Shown one piece after another: positions 1-8,282 of a stretch of DNA of 64,000 nt. Made by a program: the position numbers and the translations under genes. The notes under the pieces are model-generated. The model was given only the letters and a program-made list of their open reading frames with translations, had not been told where the DNA came from and did not search any database. Source of the DNA: Microbacterium sp. 4R-513 (GTDB lineage Bacteria; Actinomycetota; Actinomycetes; Actinomycetales; Microbacteriaceae); assembly GCF_011046485.1 (NCBI RefSeq), contig NZ_CP049256.1, positions 1,488,001 to 1,552,000 on the forward strand. The letters run 5' to 3'. The number at the start of each line of letters is the position of its first letter. Position 1 is the first letter of the stretch.

Positions 1-136
1 GGCGCTCGCCGGATCGCTCGCGCGCTCGGTTGATGCTCGCGGCGTGCGTGCGGGGGTTCGGGGCGTGATGTGTTCGCGACGCGCCGACGCCCCCGGCGTG
101 TGCCGGACGAAAGTCGTCCCGAAATCGCGGAGCAAC

Positions 137-205
137 TTGACGCTCCGCTTGCTTATGTCTAAATCAGACATTACAGTGTAGGAACAGAGACAAAGTAGTC
201 AGGAG
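137..205 (+). promoter_or_regulatory. Promoter, inverted-repeat operator and RBS of the first operon
   Basis: A -35-like TTGACG lies at 137-142 and a -10-like CTAAAT at 159-164 (16-bp spacing). Overlapping the -10 is a perfect inverted repeat, ATGTCT-N5-AGACAT (155-171). This placement suits a repressor site, for example of a GntR-type regulator, but no such regulator is in the window. An AGGAG at 201-205 sits 6 nt before the GTG start at 212. Bases 1-136 show no convincing gene on either strand; a short open frame at 2-181 has no coding character I trust. Confidence 0.5.
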
Positions 206-211
206 AACCTT

Positions 212-616
212 GTGATCCCCGATCGCATCATCGAGCAGGGAACGCTCACGACCGATGGGACGCGTACCTCTGTCGAGGTCCGACTCCCGTGGTACCGCGC
301 CCTTCCGGCCTCGTGCATCGCCGGCGCGAAACTCACCGTCGACGGCGTCGAGGCGCCCGCCGACTCGCTGCGCTGGGAGATGAACGGCAAGACCTTCACC
401 TTCGCCGAGCTCACGCCGAACACCGAGGAGTGGTGGTTCCCCACGGATTCCGCGGTCCTCTCCGGCGACATCGCGACCCCGGAGGACGGCGAGCACACCG
501 TCTCGGTCGAGCTCGTCCTCTACATCCCGTATATCGTCATCGGCGCCGACGAGGTGCTGCACATCGAGGAGAAGGACACCAAGACGATGTCCGCACGGAA
601 GGCGGTGGCGGCATGA
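212..616 (+). CDS. C-glycoside deglycosidase beta-subunit-like protein (DUF6379 family)
   Basis: This 134-aa protein is all-beta in character. Its N-terminal block VEVRLPWYRALP (residues 22-33) is shared with the protein at 3574-3990 and with the N-terminus of the fusion at 16794-18233. It belongs to the family known as the small beta subunit of C-glycoside deglycosidases, which pairs with a TIM-barrel alpha subunit to cleave the C-C bond of 3-keto C-glycosides. The GTG start is supported by AGGAG 6 nt upstream. The stop overlaps the next start (ATGA), so it is translationally coupled to an alpha-type subunit, as in known beta/alpha pairs. The substrate cannot be read from sequence. The family call rests on remembered motifs and gene order. 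Confidence 0.75.
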   Translation: MIPDRIIEQGTLTTDGTRTSVEVRLPWYRALPASCIAGAKLTVDGVEAPADSLRWEMNGKTFTFAELTPNTEEWWFPTDSAVLSGDIATPEDGEHTVSVELVLYIPYIVIGADEVLHIEEKDTKTMSARKAVAA

Positions 617-1719
617 CCGCGCTCGGCACGCCCATCCAGGGCGTCACGCTCTACAGCTTCACTCGCGCCTTCCACGGCCGCGAGTACGACCTGGAAGGGC
701 TCATCCGCAAGGCCGCGGCCGAGAACTTCGGTCCGGGCCTGGAGATCATCGGCTTCTCGAGCTTCCGCGGCTTCCCCGAGATCGACGACCAGTACGCCGG
801 CTGGTTCAAGGACCTGATCGCCGAGACGGGCCTCGTGACGACGTCCCTCGCGGTCAACGCCGACATCGGCATCCACCGCGACCGGCTGCTCACGCAGGAC
901 GAGCTCCTGGAGTACATGCGCCGCCAGATCGCCGCCGCGGCGAAGCTCGGCTTCCCGATCGCGCGCGTGCAGATCTCGATCACTCCCGACTCGATGGAGG
1001 CGCTCGCCCCGATCGCCGAGGAGTACGGCGTCACCCTCGCCCTCGAGGTGCACGCCGACCAGTACGCGTCGCACCCGCGCATCCTCGCCCTCCGCGACCG
1101 CTACGAGAAGGTGGGGTCGCCGTTCCTCGGCTTCACGATGGACTGGGGTGCGACCGTCTCGGGCTTCGCACCATCGCTCGTCGAGGCGTACCGGCGCCGA
1201 GGGGCGTCGGAGGAGCTGCTCGCGGCCGTCACCGGCCTGTGGGACGAGTTCTACCAGCAGGGGCCCCCCGCCGACCAGGCCGACCACGGCCAGCGTTTCG
1301 GCCGGTTCATCGGCCTCGCGGCGCAGTACGGTCGCCCCGACCTCGGGATCGACATGGGCATCAATGCGACCGGCCTGTTCGGGCCGGCGCGCGTCGACGA
1401 CTGGCTCGAGATCTTCCCGTGGATCAAGCACGTCCACGGCAAGTTCTTCGGCATCGACGACCAGCATGAGGAGCCCTCGGTCCCCGTGCGCGACCTCATC
1501 CGTCTGCTCGTCGAGAACGGCTACAACGGCGCGATCTCGAGCGAGTACGAGGGCTGGCACTGGAACTCCTGGCAGAGCCCCTTCGACATCATCCGCGACG
1601 AGCAGGCCGTGCAGCGTTCGGCTGCCGAGGCGGCCGGCTCCCACATGACGAGGGATGCCGCGACCGCCCGCACGCAGCTGGCCCAGTGGCTTCCCAGCAC
1701 GACAGGAGCAAAAGCATGA
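613..1719 (+). CDS. C-glycoside deglycosidase alpha-subunit-like TIM-barrel protein
   Basis: A 368-aa sugar phosphate isomerase/epimerase-type TIM barrel. The four metal ligands of the fold are visible: E145 (LALEVHA), D177 (FTMDW), H275 (KHVHGKF) and E311 (SSEYEG). The C-terminal block HVHGKFFGIDD...GAISSEYEGWHW is shared with 1716-2768 and with the C-terminal half of the fusion at 16794-18233. In C-glycoside deglycosidases this subunit carries the active-site metal and removes the aglycone from a 3-keto sugar. The start ATG overlaps the stop of the beta-type gene by 4 nt. I chose this ATG over an upstream in-frame start because the extension would lie inside the beta gene. A general isomerase role is the alternative. 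Confidence 0.72.
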   Translation: MTALGTPIQGVTLYSFTRAFHGREYDLEGLIRKAAAENFGPGLEIIGFSSFRGFPEIDDQYAGWFKDLIAETGLVTTSLAVNADIGIHRDRLLTQDELLEYMRRQIAAAAKLGFPIARVQISITPDSMEALAPIAEEYGVTLALEVHADQYASHPRILALRDRYEKVGSPFLGFTMDWGATVSGFAPSLVEAYRRRGASEELLAAVTGLWDEFYQQGPPADQADHGQRFGRFIGLAAQYGRPDLGIDMGINATGLFGPARVDDWLEIFPWIKHVHGKFFGIDDQHEEPSVPVRDLIRLLVENGYNGAISSEYEGWHWNSWQSPFDIIRDEQAVQRSAAEAAGSHMTRDAATARTQLAQWLPSTTGAKA

Positions 1720-2768
1720 CCACCGATAACGGAATCGCGGGTACGGGCATCAAGCTCGGCACGACCCTGTACTCGCTCACGAGCGAGTTCGCCGCCGGCC
1801 TGTACACGCCCGAGACCCTCATCGCCGCCGTCGCGGAGGAGGGGATCGGCCCGGGCGTCGAGTTCAACATCGCACAGCTGTTGCGCACGTACCCCGACGT
1901 CGACGACGAATTCGTCAAGCTGTGGTTCGATTCGCTCGAGAAGTACGGTCTCGAAGCGAGCGCGGTCGGCACGAACCTCGACATGGGGCGCCGCAAGGAT
2001 CGCGACATGACGCCCGACGAGGAGCACGACTTCCTCGCCCGTCAGCTGAAGACCGCGCACACGCTCGGCTTCAAGAAGGTCGTCATCCGGTCGCACGGCA
2101 AGGAGCTGCTGCGCAGCCTCCTGCCGCTCGCCGAGAAGTACGACCAGTACCTCGGCTACGAGATCCACGCGCCGTCCGGGCCGAACAACCCGGCCGTCGT
2201 GCAGATGCGCGAGATGTACGACGAGCTGCAGTCCGAGCGCCTCGGTTTCACCGCCGACTTCTCGTCGACCATGCACAGCCTGTCTCCGCTGCTGCTGGAC
2301 CAGCTCGAACTGATGGGCATGGATCCGAAGCACTTCGCCGTGATGGACGAGATCTGGCACGAGCCGATGCCTATGAACGAGCGGAACCAGAAGTTCGAGG
2401 ACTACCTGGTCGGCGAGGGCGTCGACCCGGTCGGCTTCGGGCCGCACACGCGCCTCGCGTTCAACATGCACGGACTCGTCCCGCCGGAGGAGTGGCTCGA
2501 CATCATGCCGCAGATCTTCCACGTGCACGCGAAGTTCTACGACATCGACGAGAACGGCGACGAGCCGGCGATGGACATCCCGCGCATCGTGCGGCAGTTC
2601 GTCCTGGGCGGCTACCAGGGGTACCTGTCGAGCGAGTGGGAGGGGCACGCCTTCGTCGACCTCGGCGTCGTCGACCCGATCGACGTCGTGAAGAAGCAGC
2701 ACGCGCTCATGCGCAAGGCCATCGAAGACACCGTCGCCGAGCAGTCGAAGGAGACCGCCAATGTCTGA
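1716..2768 (+). CDS. Second C-glycoside deglycosidase alpha-subunit-like TIM-barrel protein
   Basis: A 350-aa paralogue of the preceding gene. Metal ligands are at E149 (LGYEIHA), D181 (FTADF), H271 (FHVHAKF) and E307 (SSEWEGH). It starts at an ATG that overlaps the previous stop by 4 nt and has AGGAG 8 nt upstream; an in-frame ATG 30 nt earlier lacks this. It resembles the fusion protein at 16794-18233 more closely in its C-terminal block (HxKFxDID and LSSEWEGH) than its neighbour does. The beta-type gene at 3574 may be its partner, giving two alpha/beta pairs in one operon, or all four subunits may form one hetero-oligomer. Function is inferred from family and context. Confidence 0.7.
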   Translation: MTTDNGIAGTGIKLGTTLYSLTSEFAAGLYTPETLIAAVAEEGIGPGVEFNIAQLLRTYPDVDDEFVKLWFDSLEKYGLEASAVGTNLDMGRRKDRDMTPDEEHDFLARQLKTAHTLGFKKVVIRSHGKELLRSLLPLAEKYDQYLGYEIHAPSGPNNPAVVQMREMYDELQSERLGFTADFSSTMHSLSPLLLDQLELMGMDPKHFAVMDEIWHEPMPMNERNQKFEDYLVGEGVDPVGFGPHTRLAFNMHGLVPPEEWLDIMPQIFHVHAKFYDIDENGDEPAMDIPRIVRQFVLGGYQGYLSSEWEGHAFVDLGVVDPIDVVKKQHALMRKAIEDTVAEQSKETANV

Positions 2769-3564
2769 CGTTTCGACAAGCTCAACGACCGGTGTGGCCG
2801 ACATCTCGGTCGCGGAGCTCGCCGCCGAGCTCGCCGACCTCCGCGAGCAGCTCGCCGCCGCGCAGCGTCTGGCGCAGCGCGCCGAGGACCGCGGCCAGGT
2901 CGAGAACCTGTTCAACCGCTACATGTACCTGCACAACGCCTTCCAGGACGAGCAGATCATCCCGCTCTGGGTGAAGGAGGGCACCGAAGGCATCCGCGCC
3001 CGCTACACCAACGCCGGCCAGTACACGACGTGGGAGAGCGTGACGCGCTACCACCGCGGACGGCCGACGCCCGAGGGCAAGCTCATCCTGCACGCCACGA
3101 CGACGCCCGTCATCGAGGTCGCCGCCGACGGCGAGACCGCGAAGGGTGTCTGGCTCATGGCCGGAACCGAGTCGGGCCTCACCGACCCGGAGGTCGCAAA
3201 GGCTTTCCCGGACATGTACTCGCCTGAGGAGGTGCTCGGCAAGAAGGTCTGGGCGCACTGGGTGTGGTGCAAATACGCGATCGACTTCCTCAAGCAGGAC
3301 GGCGAGTGGAAGTTCTGGAAGTTCCGCTGCTACGAGCTGGCGCGCGCGCCGTTCGAGGAGAACTGGGTGAGCTTCGGGCTGAAGAACCAGGGCGCGTTCG
3401 ACCTCGACCTCATGTACTTCGGCGACGACGGGAAGCCCGTCTTCATGCCGCCCGCCGACGAACCCGTGCCGTCGAACAACCACCCGTACAGCCCCGAGAC
3501 GGTGCAGAAGCTCGAGCCGGCGCCGCCCGTGCCGCATGAGACCTTCACCGACACCTACGCCTGA
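2761..3564 (+). CDS. NTF2-like (SnoaL-type) protein of the deglycosidase operon
   Basis: A 267-aa protein. The first 45 or so residues are low-complexity and then a helix rich in Ala, Glu and Leu; the NTF2/SnoaL-type fold follows (about residues 45-210, with conserved Trp and Tyr and the segment WKFWKFRCYE), then a Pro-rich tail. NTF2-fold proteins act as small dehydratases, isomerases, hydratases or binding subunits. It overlaps the previous gene by 8 nt and lies between two deglycosidase subunit genes, so it may hydrate the enone product of C-C cleavage or be a structural partner. Both roles are inference. The codons for residues 3-10 are formed by a copy of the dispersed repeat found elsewhere in the window, which makes the exact N-terminus uncertain. 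Confidence 0.65.
   Translation: MSDVSTSSTTGVADISVAELAAELADLREQLAAAQRLAQRAEDRGQVENLFNRYMYLHNAFQDEQIIPLWVKEGTEGIRARYTNAGQYTTWESVTRYHRGRPTPEGKLILHATTTPVIEVAADGETAKGVWLMAGTESGLTDPEVAKAFPDMYSPEEVLGKKVWAHWVWCKYAIDFLKQDGEWKFWKFRCYELARAPFEENWVSFGLKNQGAFDLDLMYFGDDGKPVFMPPADEPVPSNNHPYSPETVQKLEPAPPVPHETFTDTYA
2772..2790 (-). repeat. Dispersed-repeat fragment inside a gene start
   Basis: TTCGACAAGCTCAACGACC matches the reverse complement of the CCCTGAGCTTGTCGAAGGG-type repeat at 16756, 31245 and 38086. It lies at codons 4-10 of the NTF2-like gene. In the other copies the element is intergenic. Confidence 0.6.
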
Positions 3565-3573
3565 GGAACAGCC

Positions 3574-3990
3574 ATGGCCACTCACAATTCCCTCTTCTCC
3601 GAGAAAGACGTCCGTCGCACCGACAACGGCATCGCCGTCTCGGTTCAGCTGCCGTGGTACCGGAGCCTCTGGCTGTCGGCGGTTGACGATGTGGCGGCAG
3701 CCGTCAACGGCGTCGAGATCCCCAAGGACTCGCTCCGCTTCGAGCTGCAGGGCAAGAGCTACCGCATCGAGGAGCTGCCCGAGCAGTCCGAGACGCTGTG
3801 GTTCGTCGCAGACAAGCCCGAGGTCGTCATCGACCTCGGTCGCACGCCGGAGCCGGGCGAGAAGCTGACCGTCGAAGTCGTCCTCACGATGCGCCTGCTC
3901 TACATGCAGATCATGCCGGGTGTCGACGGCGGCCCCGGCCGGTACGTCACCAACCGCGTGCCCGTCGAGCGCGAGGTCGTGCTGGCATGA
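3574..3990 (+). CDS. Second C-glycoside deglycosidase beta-subunit-like protein (DUF6379 family)
   Basis: A 138-aa paralogue of the protein at 212-616. It shares [14 protein letters not shown] (residues 22-35), a hydrophobic TLWFVAD strand and a C-terminal [17 protein letters not shown] block. A second small subunit in the same operon as two alpha-type barrels suggests two CGD enzymes or one mixed complex. The ATG has GAGGAAC about 5 nt upstream. Its stop overlaps the start of the Gfo/Idh gene (ATGA). The most likely partner is the alpha subunit at 1716, judged only by order. No catalytic residues are expected in this subunit; in the known enzymes it shapes the active site and stabilises the complex. 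Confidence 0.74.
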   Translation: MATHNSLFSEKDVRRTDNGIAVSVQLPWYRSLWLSAVDDVAAAVNGVEIPKDSLRFELQGKSYRIEELPEQSETLWFVADKPEVVIDLGRTPEPGEKLTVEVVLTMRLLYMQIMPGVDGGPGRYVTNRVPVEREVVLA

Positions 3991-5183
3991 CCGGCGGTCG
4001 GCCGCTGCGGGTCGCGATGATCGGATACGGCTTCATGGGGTCCGCCCACTCCGTGGGCTGGCGTCAGGCGCCGCGCATGTTCTCGCTGCCCGCGGACGTC
4101 GAGATGGCCGTCGTGGTGGGCCGCAACGCCGAGGCGGTTCAGGATGCCGCGGCCCAGTGGGGCTGGCAGGAGTCCGCGACCGACTGGCGCGAGGTCATCG
4201 CGCGCGACGACATCGACATCGTCGACATCGTGACACCCGGCGACTCGCACGCCGAGATCGCGATCGCCGCGCTCGAGGCCGGCAAGCACGTGCTGTGCGA
4301 GAAGCCGCTCGCCAACACCGTCGAAGAGGCGGAAGCGATGGCGGATGCCGCGGCCCGCGCCGCGGCGCGGGGCATCCGCTCGATGGTCGGCTTCACCTAC
4401 CGTCGCGTCCCTGCCGTGACGTTCCTGCGCGATCTCATCGCACAGGGCGCCGTCGGCAGGATCGCGCAGGTGCGCGCCGCCTACCGGCAGGACTGGCTCG
4501 TCGATCCCGAGATGCCGCTCGCGTGGCGCCTCCAGAAGGAGCACGCCGGGTCCGGCGCTCTGGGTGACATCGGCGCGCACATCATCGACATGACGCAGTT
4601 CGTCACGGGGCTCTCGGTGGACGCGGTGTCGGGCGTCATCGACACGATCGTCAAGGAGCGTCCGCTGCTCGGCCAGGGCTCGGGTCTTTCCGGTACGGCC
4701 GCGGAAGGCTACGGGGAGGTCACCGTCGACGACGTCGCGATCTTCACCGGACGCCTCGCAACGGGCGCGCTGGTCTCCTTCGAGGCGACGCGCTTCGCCA
4801 CGGGCCGCAAGAACGACCTCTCGATCGAGGTGTCGGGCGACAAGGGCGCCCTGCGCTTCGACCTCGAAGACCTCAACACGCTCTGGTTCTACGACCGGAC
4901 GGCGCCGGAGGCGACGCAGGGCTTCACGCGCATCCTCGTCACCGAGGCTCAGCATCCCTACGTCGCCGCGTGGTGGCCGGCGGGACACATGCTCGGCTAC
5001 GAGCACGGGTTCAGCCACCAGGTCGTCGACTTGGTCACAGCGATCGCCGAGGGCAGCGACCCGCATCCGTCGTTCGAAGAGGGGCTGTCCGTGCAGCGTG
5101 TGCTCGCGGCCGTCGAGGAGAGCTCGGCGAACGATTCGGCATGGGTCCGGGTCGGCGCCGGAGTTTCCTGGCCGACACGCTGA
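3987..5183 (+). CDS. Gfo/Idh/MocA-family NAD(P)-dependent oxidoreductase
   Basis: 398 aa. An N-terminal Rossmann fold carries GYGFMG (residues 13-18), followed by the family motif CEKPLANT with E105-K106-P107. A C-terminal alpha/beta substrate domain contains the conserved [11 protein letters not shown] segment. Family members interconvert hydroxyl and keto groups of sugars; here reduction of a 3-keto sugar or oxidation of a glycoside at C3 is the natural guess. The ATG overlaps the beta-subunit stop by 4 nt, so this is the last gene of the tight operon. It is a close paralogue of 15552-16742 (long identical stretches such as WREVIARDD). The next gene is 54 nt downstream with its own strong RBS. 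Confidence 0.85.
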   Translation: MTGGRPLRVAMIGYGFMGSAHSVGWRQAPRMFSLPADVEMAVVVGRNAEAVQDAAAQWGWQESATDWREVIARDDIDIVDIVTPGDSHAEIAIAALEAGKHVLCEKPLANTVEEAEAMADAAARAAARGIRSMVGFTYRRVPAVTFLRDLIAQGAVGRIAQVRAAYRQDWLVDPEMPLAWRLQKEHAGSGALGDIGAHIIDMTQFVTGLSVDAVSGVIDTIVKERPLLGQGSGLSGTAAEGYGEVTVDDVAIFTGRLATGALVSFEATRFATGRKNDLSIEVSGDKGALRFDLEDLNTLWFYDRTAPEATQGFTRILVTEAQHPYVAAWWPAGHMLGYEHGFSHQVVDLVTAIAEGSDPHPSFEEGLSVQRVLAAVEESSANDSAWVRVGAGVSWPTR

Positions 5184-5237
5184 GCCGACGGAGCTCAGCG
5201 GATAGGTTTGACCCAACAACAAAGCAAAGGAGCTGCG

Positions 5238-6239
5238 ATGCCTCGTCCGATCACCCTCTTCACGGGCCAGTGGGCCGACCTCCCCTTCGAGGAGGTGGCG
5301 CGCCTCGCCGGCGAATGGGGCTATGACGGTCTCGAGATCGCCTGCTGGGGGGACCACCTCGACGTCTCGCGATGGGATGACGAGGCCTACGTGCAGTCCC
5401 GCAAGGACATCCTCGAGCGCAACGGTCTCAAGGTCTGGGCGATCTCGAACCACCTGACCGGTCAGGCCGTCTGCGACGACCCGATCGACCAGCGCCACCG
5501 CGACATCCTGTCCGATCGGGTGTGGGGCGACGGCGACGCGGAGGGCGTGCGTCAGCGTGCCGCGGAGGACATGAAGAACACCGCGCGGATCGCGGCGCGG
5601 CTCGGCGTCACGCAGGTCAACGGCTTCACCGGTTCGTCGATCTGGAAGGCCGTGGCGATGTTCCCGCCGGCAACCGACGAGTGGATCGACGCCGGGTACC
5701 AGGACTTCGCCGACCGCTGGAACCCGATCCTCGACGTGTTCGAGGAGGAGGGCGTTCGCTTCGGGCTCGAGGTGCACCCGTCCGAGATCGCGTACGACTA
5801 CTGGACCGCGAAGCGCACGCTCGAGGCGATCGGGCACCGCGAGTCGTTCGGCTTGAACTTCGACCCGTCGCACTTCATGTGGCAGCAGCTGGACCCGGTG
5901 GCCTTCGTGCTGGACTTCGCCGACCACATCTTCCACGTGCACGTGAAGGAGTCGATCACCAACCTCGACGGCCGAAACGGCGTGCTGGGCTCGCACCTCG
6001 CGTGGGCGAACCCGCGCCGCGGCTGGACGTTCGTCTCGACGGGCCACGGCGCCGTGCCGTGGGAGCCCCTCTTCCGCGCGCTCAATGCGATCGGCTACGA
6101 CGGCCCGACCTCGGTCGAGTGGGAGGACGCCGGCATGGATCGTCTCGACGGCGCTCCCGAGGCCCTCGCCTTCGTGCGCAAGCTCAACGCCATCACTCCG
6201 CCCGCGGCGGCATTCGACGCCGCCTTCTCTACGAAGTAG
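5238..6239 (+). CDS. Sugar phosphate isomerase/epimerase family TIM-barrel protein
   Basis: 333 aa, AP-endonuclease-2-like barrel. The metal ligands are E178 (GLEVHP), D209 (NFDPSH), H235 (FHVHVKE) and E294 (SVEWED). Unlike the CGD-type barrels it has the HVHVKES motif with a Lys-Glu pair, typical of keto-sugar epimerases and isomerases encoded beside Gfo/Idh genes. A role in processing 3-keto-glucose or its enol ether is likely but not proven. I chose the ATG at 5238 because AAAGGAG lies 5 nt upstream; an in-frame ATG 30 nt earlier has no such site. A hairpin follows the stop. Confidence 0.78.
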   Translation: MPRPITLFTGQWADLPFEEVARLAGEWGYDGLEIACWGDHLDVSRWDDEAYVQSRKDILERNGLKVWAISNHLTGQAVCDDPIDQRHRDILSDRVWGDGDAEGVRQRAAEDMKNTARIAARLGVTQVNGFTGSSIWKAVAMFPPATDEWIDAGYQDFADRWNPILDVFEEEGVRFGLEVHPSEIAYDYWTAKRTLEAIGHRESFGLNFDPSHFMWQQLDPVAFVLDFADHIFHVHVKESITNLDGRNGVLGSHLAWANPRRGWTFVSTGHGAVPWEPLFRALNAIGYDGPTSVEWEDAGMDRLDGAPEALAFVRKLNAITPPAAAFDAAFSTK

Positions 6240-6247
6240 ACGGCGCG

Positions 6248-6273
6248 CCCGGGCGGACTCACAGCCCGGGTTT
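6248..6273 (+). terminator. Short hairpin with T3 after the isomerase gene
   Basis: CCCGGGC (6248-6254) pairs with GCCCGGG (6264-6270) across a 9-nt loop and is followed by TTT. It may be a weak terminator or attenuator within the gene series. Confidence 0.45.
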
Positions 6274-6296
6274 CCCCGCCGGCAGAAAGACAGGAC

Positions 6297-7283
6297 ATGA
6301 CGACACCGGTGATCGGCGCGCCCGAAAACGCCGCCAAGAAGGTCAAGTGGAGCTACATGGACCACTGGCGCAGCCACGGCCCCGCCGGGCCGTTCGACCA
6401 GTGGCAGTCCAGGCTGGCGATGACGCGGTTCCTGCGCCAGGTCGCGGCCGTCGGCTTCGAGGCGATCGACACCTTCGACTTCCGCTTCTGGCAGATCCTC
6501 GAGCAGTACGGGTCGGTGGCGAACTATCAGGAGTTCGTGCAGGAGCAGGGCCTCGAAAGGATCGTGAACACGTTCCACGGCGTCTACTACACGCCCGACC
6601 GCTATGCCCCGGAGGTGCCGGCGACGCATCCGACGATCCTCGAGGACTTCAAAGTCACGATGGACCGGTGGTCCGGCATCCAGCTCGACAACATCATCGT
6701 CATGCCGGGCTCCCGCTACTTCGACGAGGCCGGCGTCAGCGACGACGGGCTCAAGCACGCTGCCGACGTGTGGGGCAAGGTCGGCGAGATCACGCGGGAG
6801 TACGGTGTCAATCTGACGTGCCACCACGAGTTCTATGGCGGCATCCGCACCCGCGCGCAGATCGACACCTTCTACGAGTATGCGGACCCCGAGTTCGTGA
6901 AGTTCTTCGTCGACACCGCGCAGCACTGCATCGCCGACGTCGACCCCGTCGAGGTCTACGAAGCGCACCACGAGCGGGTGACGGGATTCCACTTCAAGGA
7001 CACCCGCACGAAGGACGTGAACGCGGACTATCGGCTGTGGCCGGATGCCGAGCTCTCGGCCGTGACGACCGAGAAGTGGTTCTACGAGATGGGTACCGCC
7101 GAAGGGCTCGTCGATTTCGAGGCCATGATGCGCTCCGTGCGCGATCACGGCTACACGGGCTGGATCAGCGTCGAGCACGACAAGGCCGACAAGCTCGGCG
7201 GTGACTACTCGGAGAGCACCGCGATCTCTCGCTGGTACGCGAAGAACGTGCTCGACGGCATCTACGCGGAAGGCACACGATGA
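6297..7283 (+). CDS. Sugar phosphate isomerase/epimerase family TIM-barrel protein
   Basis: 328 aa. Barrel metal ligands appear as E178 (TCHHEFYGG), D206 (FFVDTAQH), H232 (GFHFKDTR) and E293 (SVEHDK). The pattern FxxDTxH...FHFKDTR is typical of xylose-isomerase-like barrel proteins in inositol and keto-sugar pathways. It starts at an ATG with AGGA about 5 nt upstream and overlaps the next gene by 4 nt. With its two barrel-fold neighbours it probably carries the sugar fragment released by the deglycosidase to a common sugar; individual reactions cannot be assigned from sequence. Confidence 0.77.
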   Translation: MTTPVIGAPENAAKKVKWSYMDHWRSHGPAGPFDQWQSRLAMTRFLRQVAAVGFEAIDTFDFRFWQILEQYGSVANYQEFVQEQGLERIVNTFHGVYYTPDRYAPEVPATHPTILEDFKVTMDRWSGIQLDNIIVMPGSRYFDEAGVSDDGLKHAADVWGKVGEITREYGVNLTCHHEFYGGIRTRAQIDTFYEYADPEFVKFFVDTAQHCIADVDPVEVYEAHHERVTGFHFKDTRTKDVNADYRLWPDAELSAVTTEKWFYEMGTAEGLVDFEAMMRSVRDHGYTGWISVEHDKADKLGGDYSESTAISRWYAKNVLDGIYAEGTR

Positions 7284-8281
7284 GCGCTGTCCGATGGGCC
7301 TACGCCCTCAACCAGTGGGACACGAACATCGATGCGTTCGTCCGCCGACGCGATCACGAGCGCGCCTTCAAGACGATCTCGATCAGCGGCTTCAGCGCGG
7401 TCGAGCTCACCGCGGTGAGCTTCGGCCCGTGGGAGCCGTTCGGCAGCCCCGACGAGATCGAGAAGCTCTACGGCTCCCTCGACGGGCTGCGGGCCTTCCT
7501 CCGGGAGTGCGCGCTCGAGGGAGTGTCGAGCTACGTCTACGACCCGTTCGTCGGCTTCGAGGTCGAGATGGGGAGGGGTCCCGACCCGCTGGACCCCGGA
7601 TCGCTGGAGAGGATCGCGCAGACCGCGACCTGGTTCGCGACCGCCGTGCACCGCCTCGGCGGCGGCGCACTCGTCGTTCGCCCGGTCGGATCGGCCTGGC
7701 AGACCGGCCCGCTCACCGACGAGCAGATCGGCGTGCTCGCGCGTCTGTGGAACGAGGTCGGGCGCCGGATCGCGAAGGACGGCGTCAAACTCGGACTGCA
7801 CGTCGACTTCCTCTCCGCGCTCCGGCTTGACGGCGGCATCGACCGCCTGCTCGAAGCGACCGACCCGGACCTCGTCGGTCTCGCGCTGGACACCGCCGAG
7901 CTCGCCATCGCGGGCATCGACCCGGTCGAGCTCTTCCGCAAGCACGCGCCCCGCGTCGTGCACGTCCAACTGAAGAACGCCCGACACATCGTCGACGAAG
8001 AAGAGGCGCTCACTCCCCACGCCGAGCAGTTCATCCGGACCGAGGGCGGCCCGCGCCGGATCGAGCGCTGGTTCTTCGAGCCGACCGACGAGGGTGGGCT
8101 GATCGACTTCGAAGCGTTCGCGCAGGCCGTGGCCGACTCCGGATACTCAGGGTGGATCGTTGTCGAATCGGATCAGAGTCCCCGCCCGGCCGAGAGCGCG
8201 ATGGTCGCCGGCTGGTACGTGCAGAAGGTGTTGAGACCGATCGTCGAAGGCGGCGCGGCAGCGAGAACAGGAGCGGCGTGA
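7280..8281 (+). CDS. Sugar phosphate isomerase/epimerase family TIM-barrel protein with altered first metal ligand
   Basis: 333 aa. It has the C-terminal signature of the fold: D204 (LALDTAE), H228 (VVHVQLK) and E296 (VVESDQS). The position of the first Glu ligand is filled by His (LGLHVDF, H174), as in some IolE/IolI-type dehydratases and isomerases. It is translationally coupled to the upstream barrel gene (ATGA). Only one base separates its stop from the ThuA-like gene. An IolE-like dehydratase or an epimerase acting on a keto-sugar is plausible; the His substitution argues against the same chemistry as its two neighbours. Confidence 0.75.
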   Translation: MSAVRWAYALNQWDTNIDAFVRRRDHERAFKTISISGFSAVELTAVSFGPWEPFGSPDEIEKLYGSLDGLRAFLRECALEGVSSYVYDPFVGFEVEMGRGPDPLDPGSLERIAQTATWFATAVHRLGGGALVVRPVGSAWQTGPLTDEQIGVLARLWNEVGRRIAKDGVKLGLHVDFLSALRLDGGIDRLLEATDPDLVGLALDTAELAIAGIDPVELFRKHAPRVVHVQLKNARHIVDEEEALTPHAEQFIRTEGGPRRIERWFFEPTDEGGLIDFEAFAQAVADSGYSGWIVVESDQSPRPAESAMVAGWYVQKVLRPIVEGGAAARTGAA

Positions 8282-8282
8282 C

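Noticed and set aside
2..181. Open frame at the left edge
   Set aside because: Sixty codons with no motif, poor codon pattern, running across the promoter/operator of the first gene.
3900..7178. A 1092-codon open frame on the minus strand
   Set aside because: It lies antisense to the Gfo/Idh and isomerase genes, is Arg/His/Asp-rich with no motif, and is the usual shadow frame of GC-rich coding DNA.
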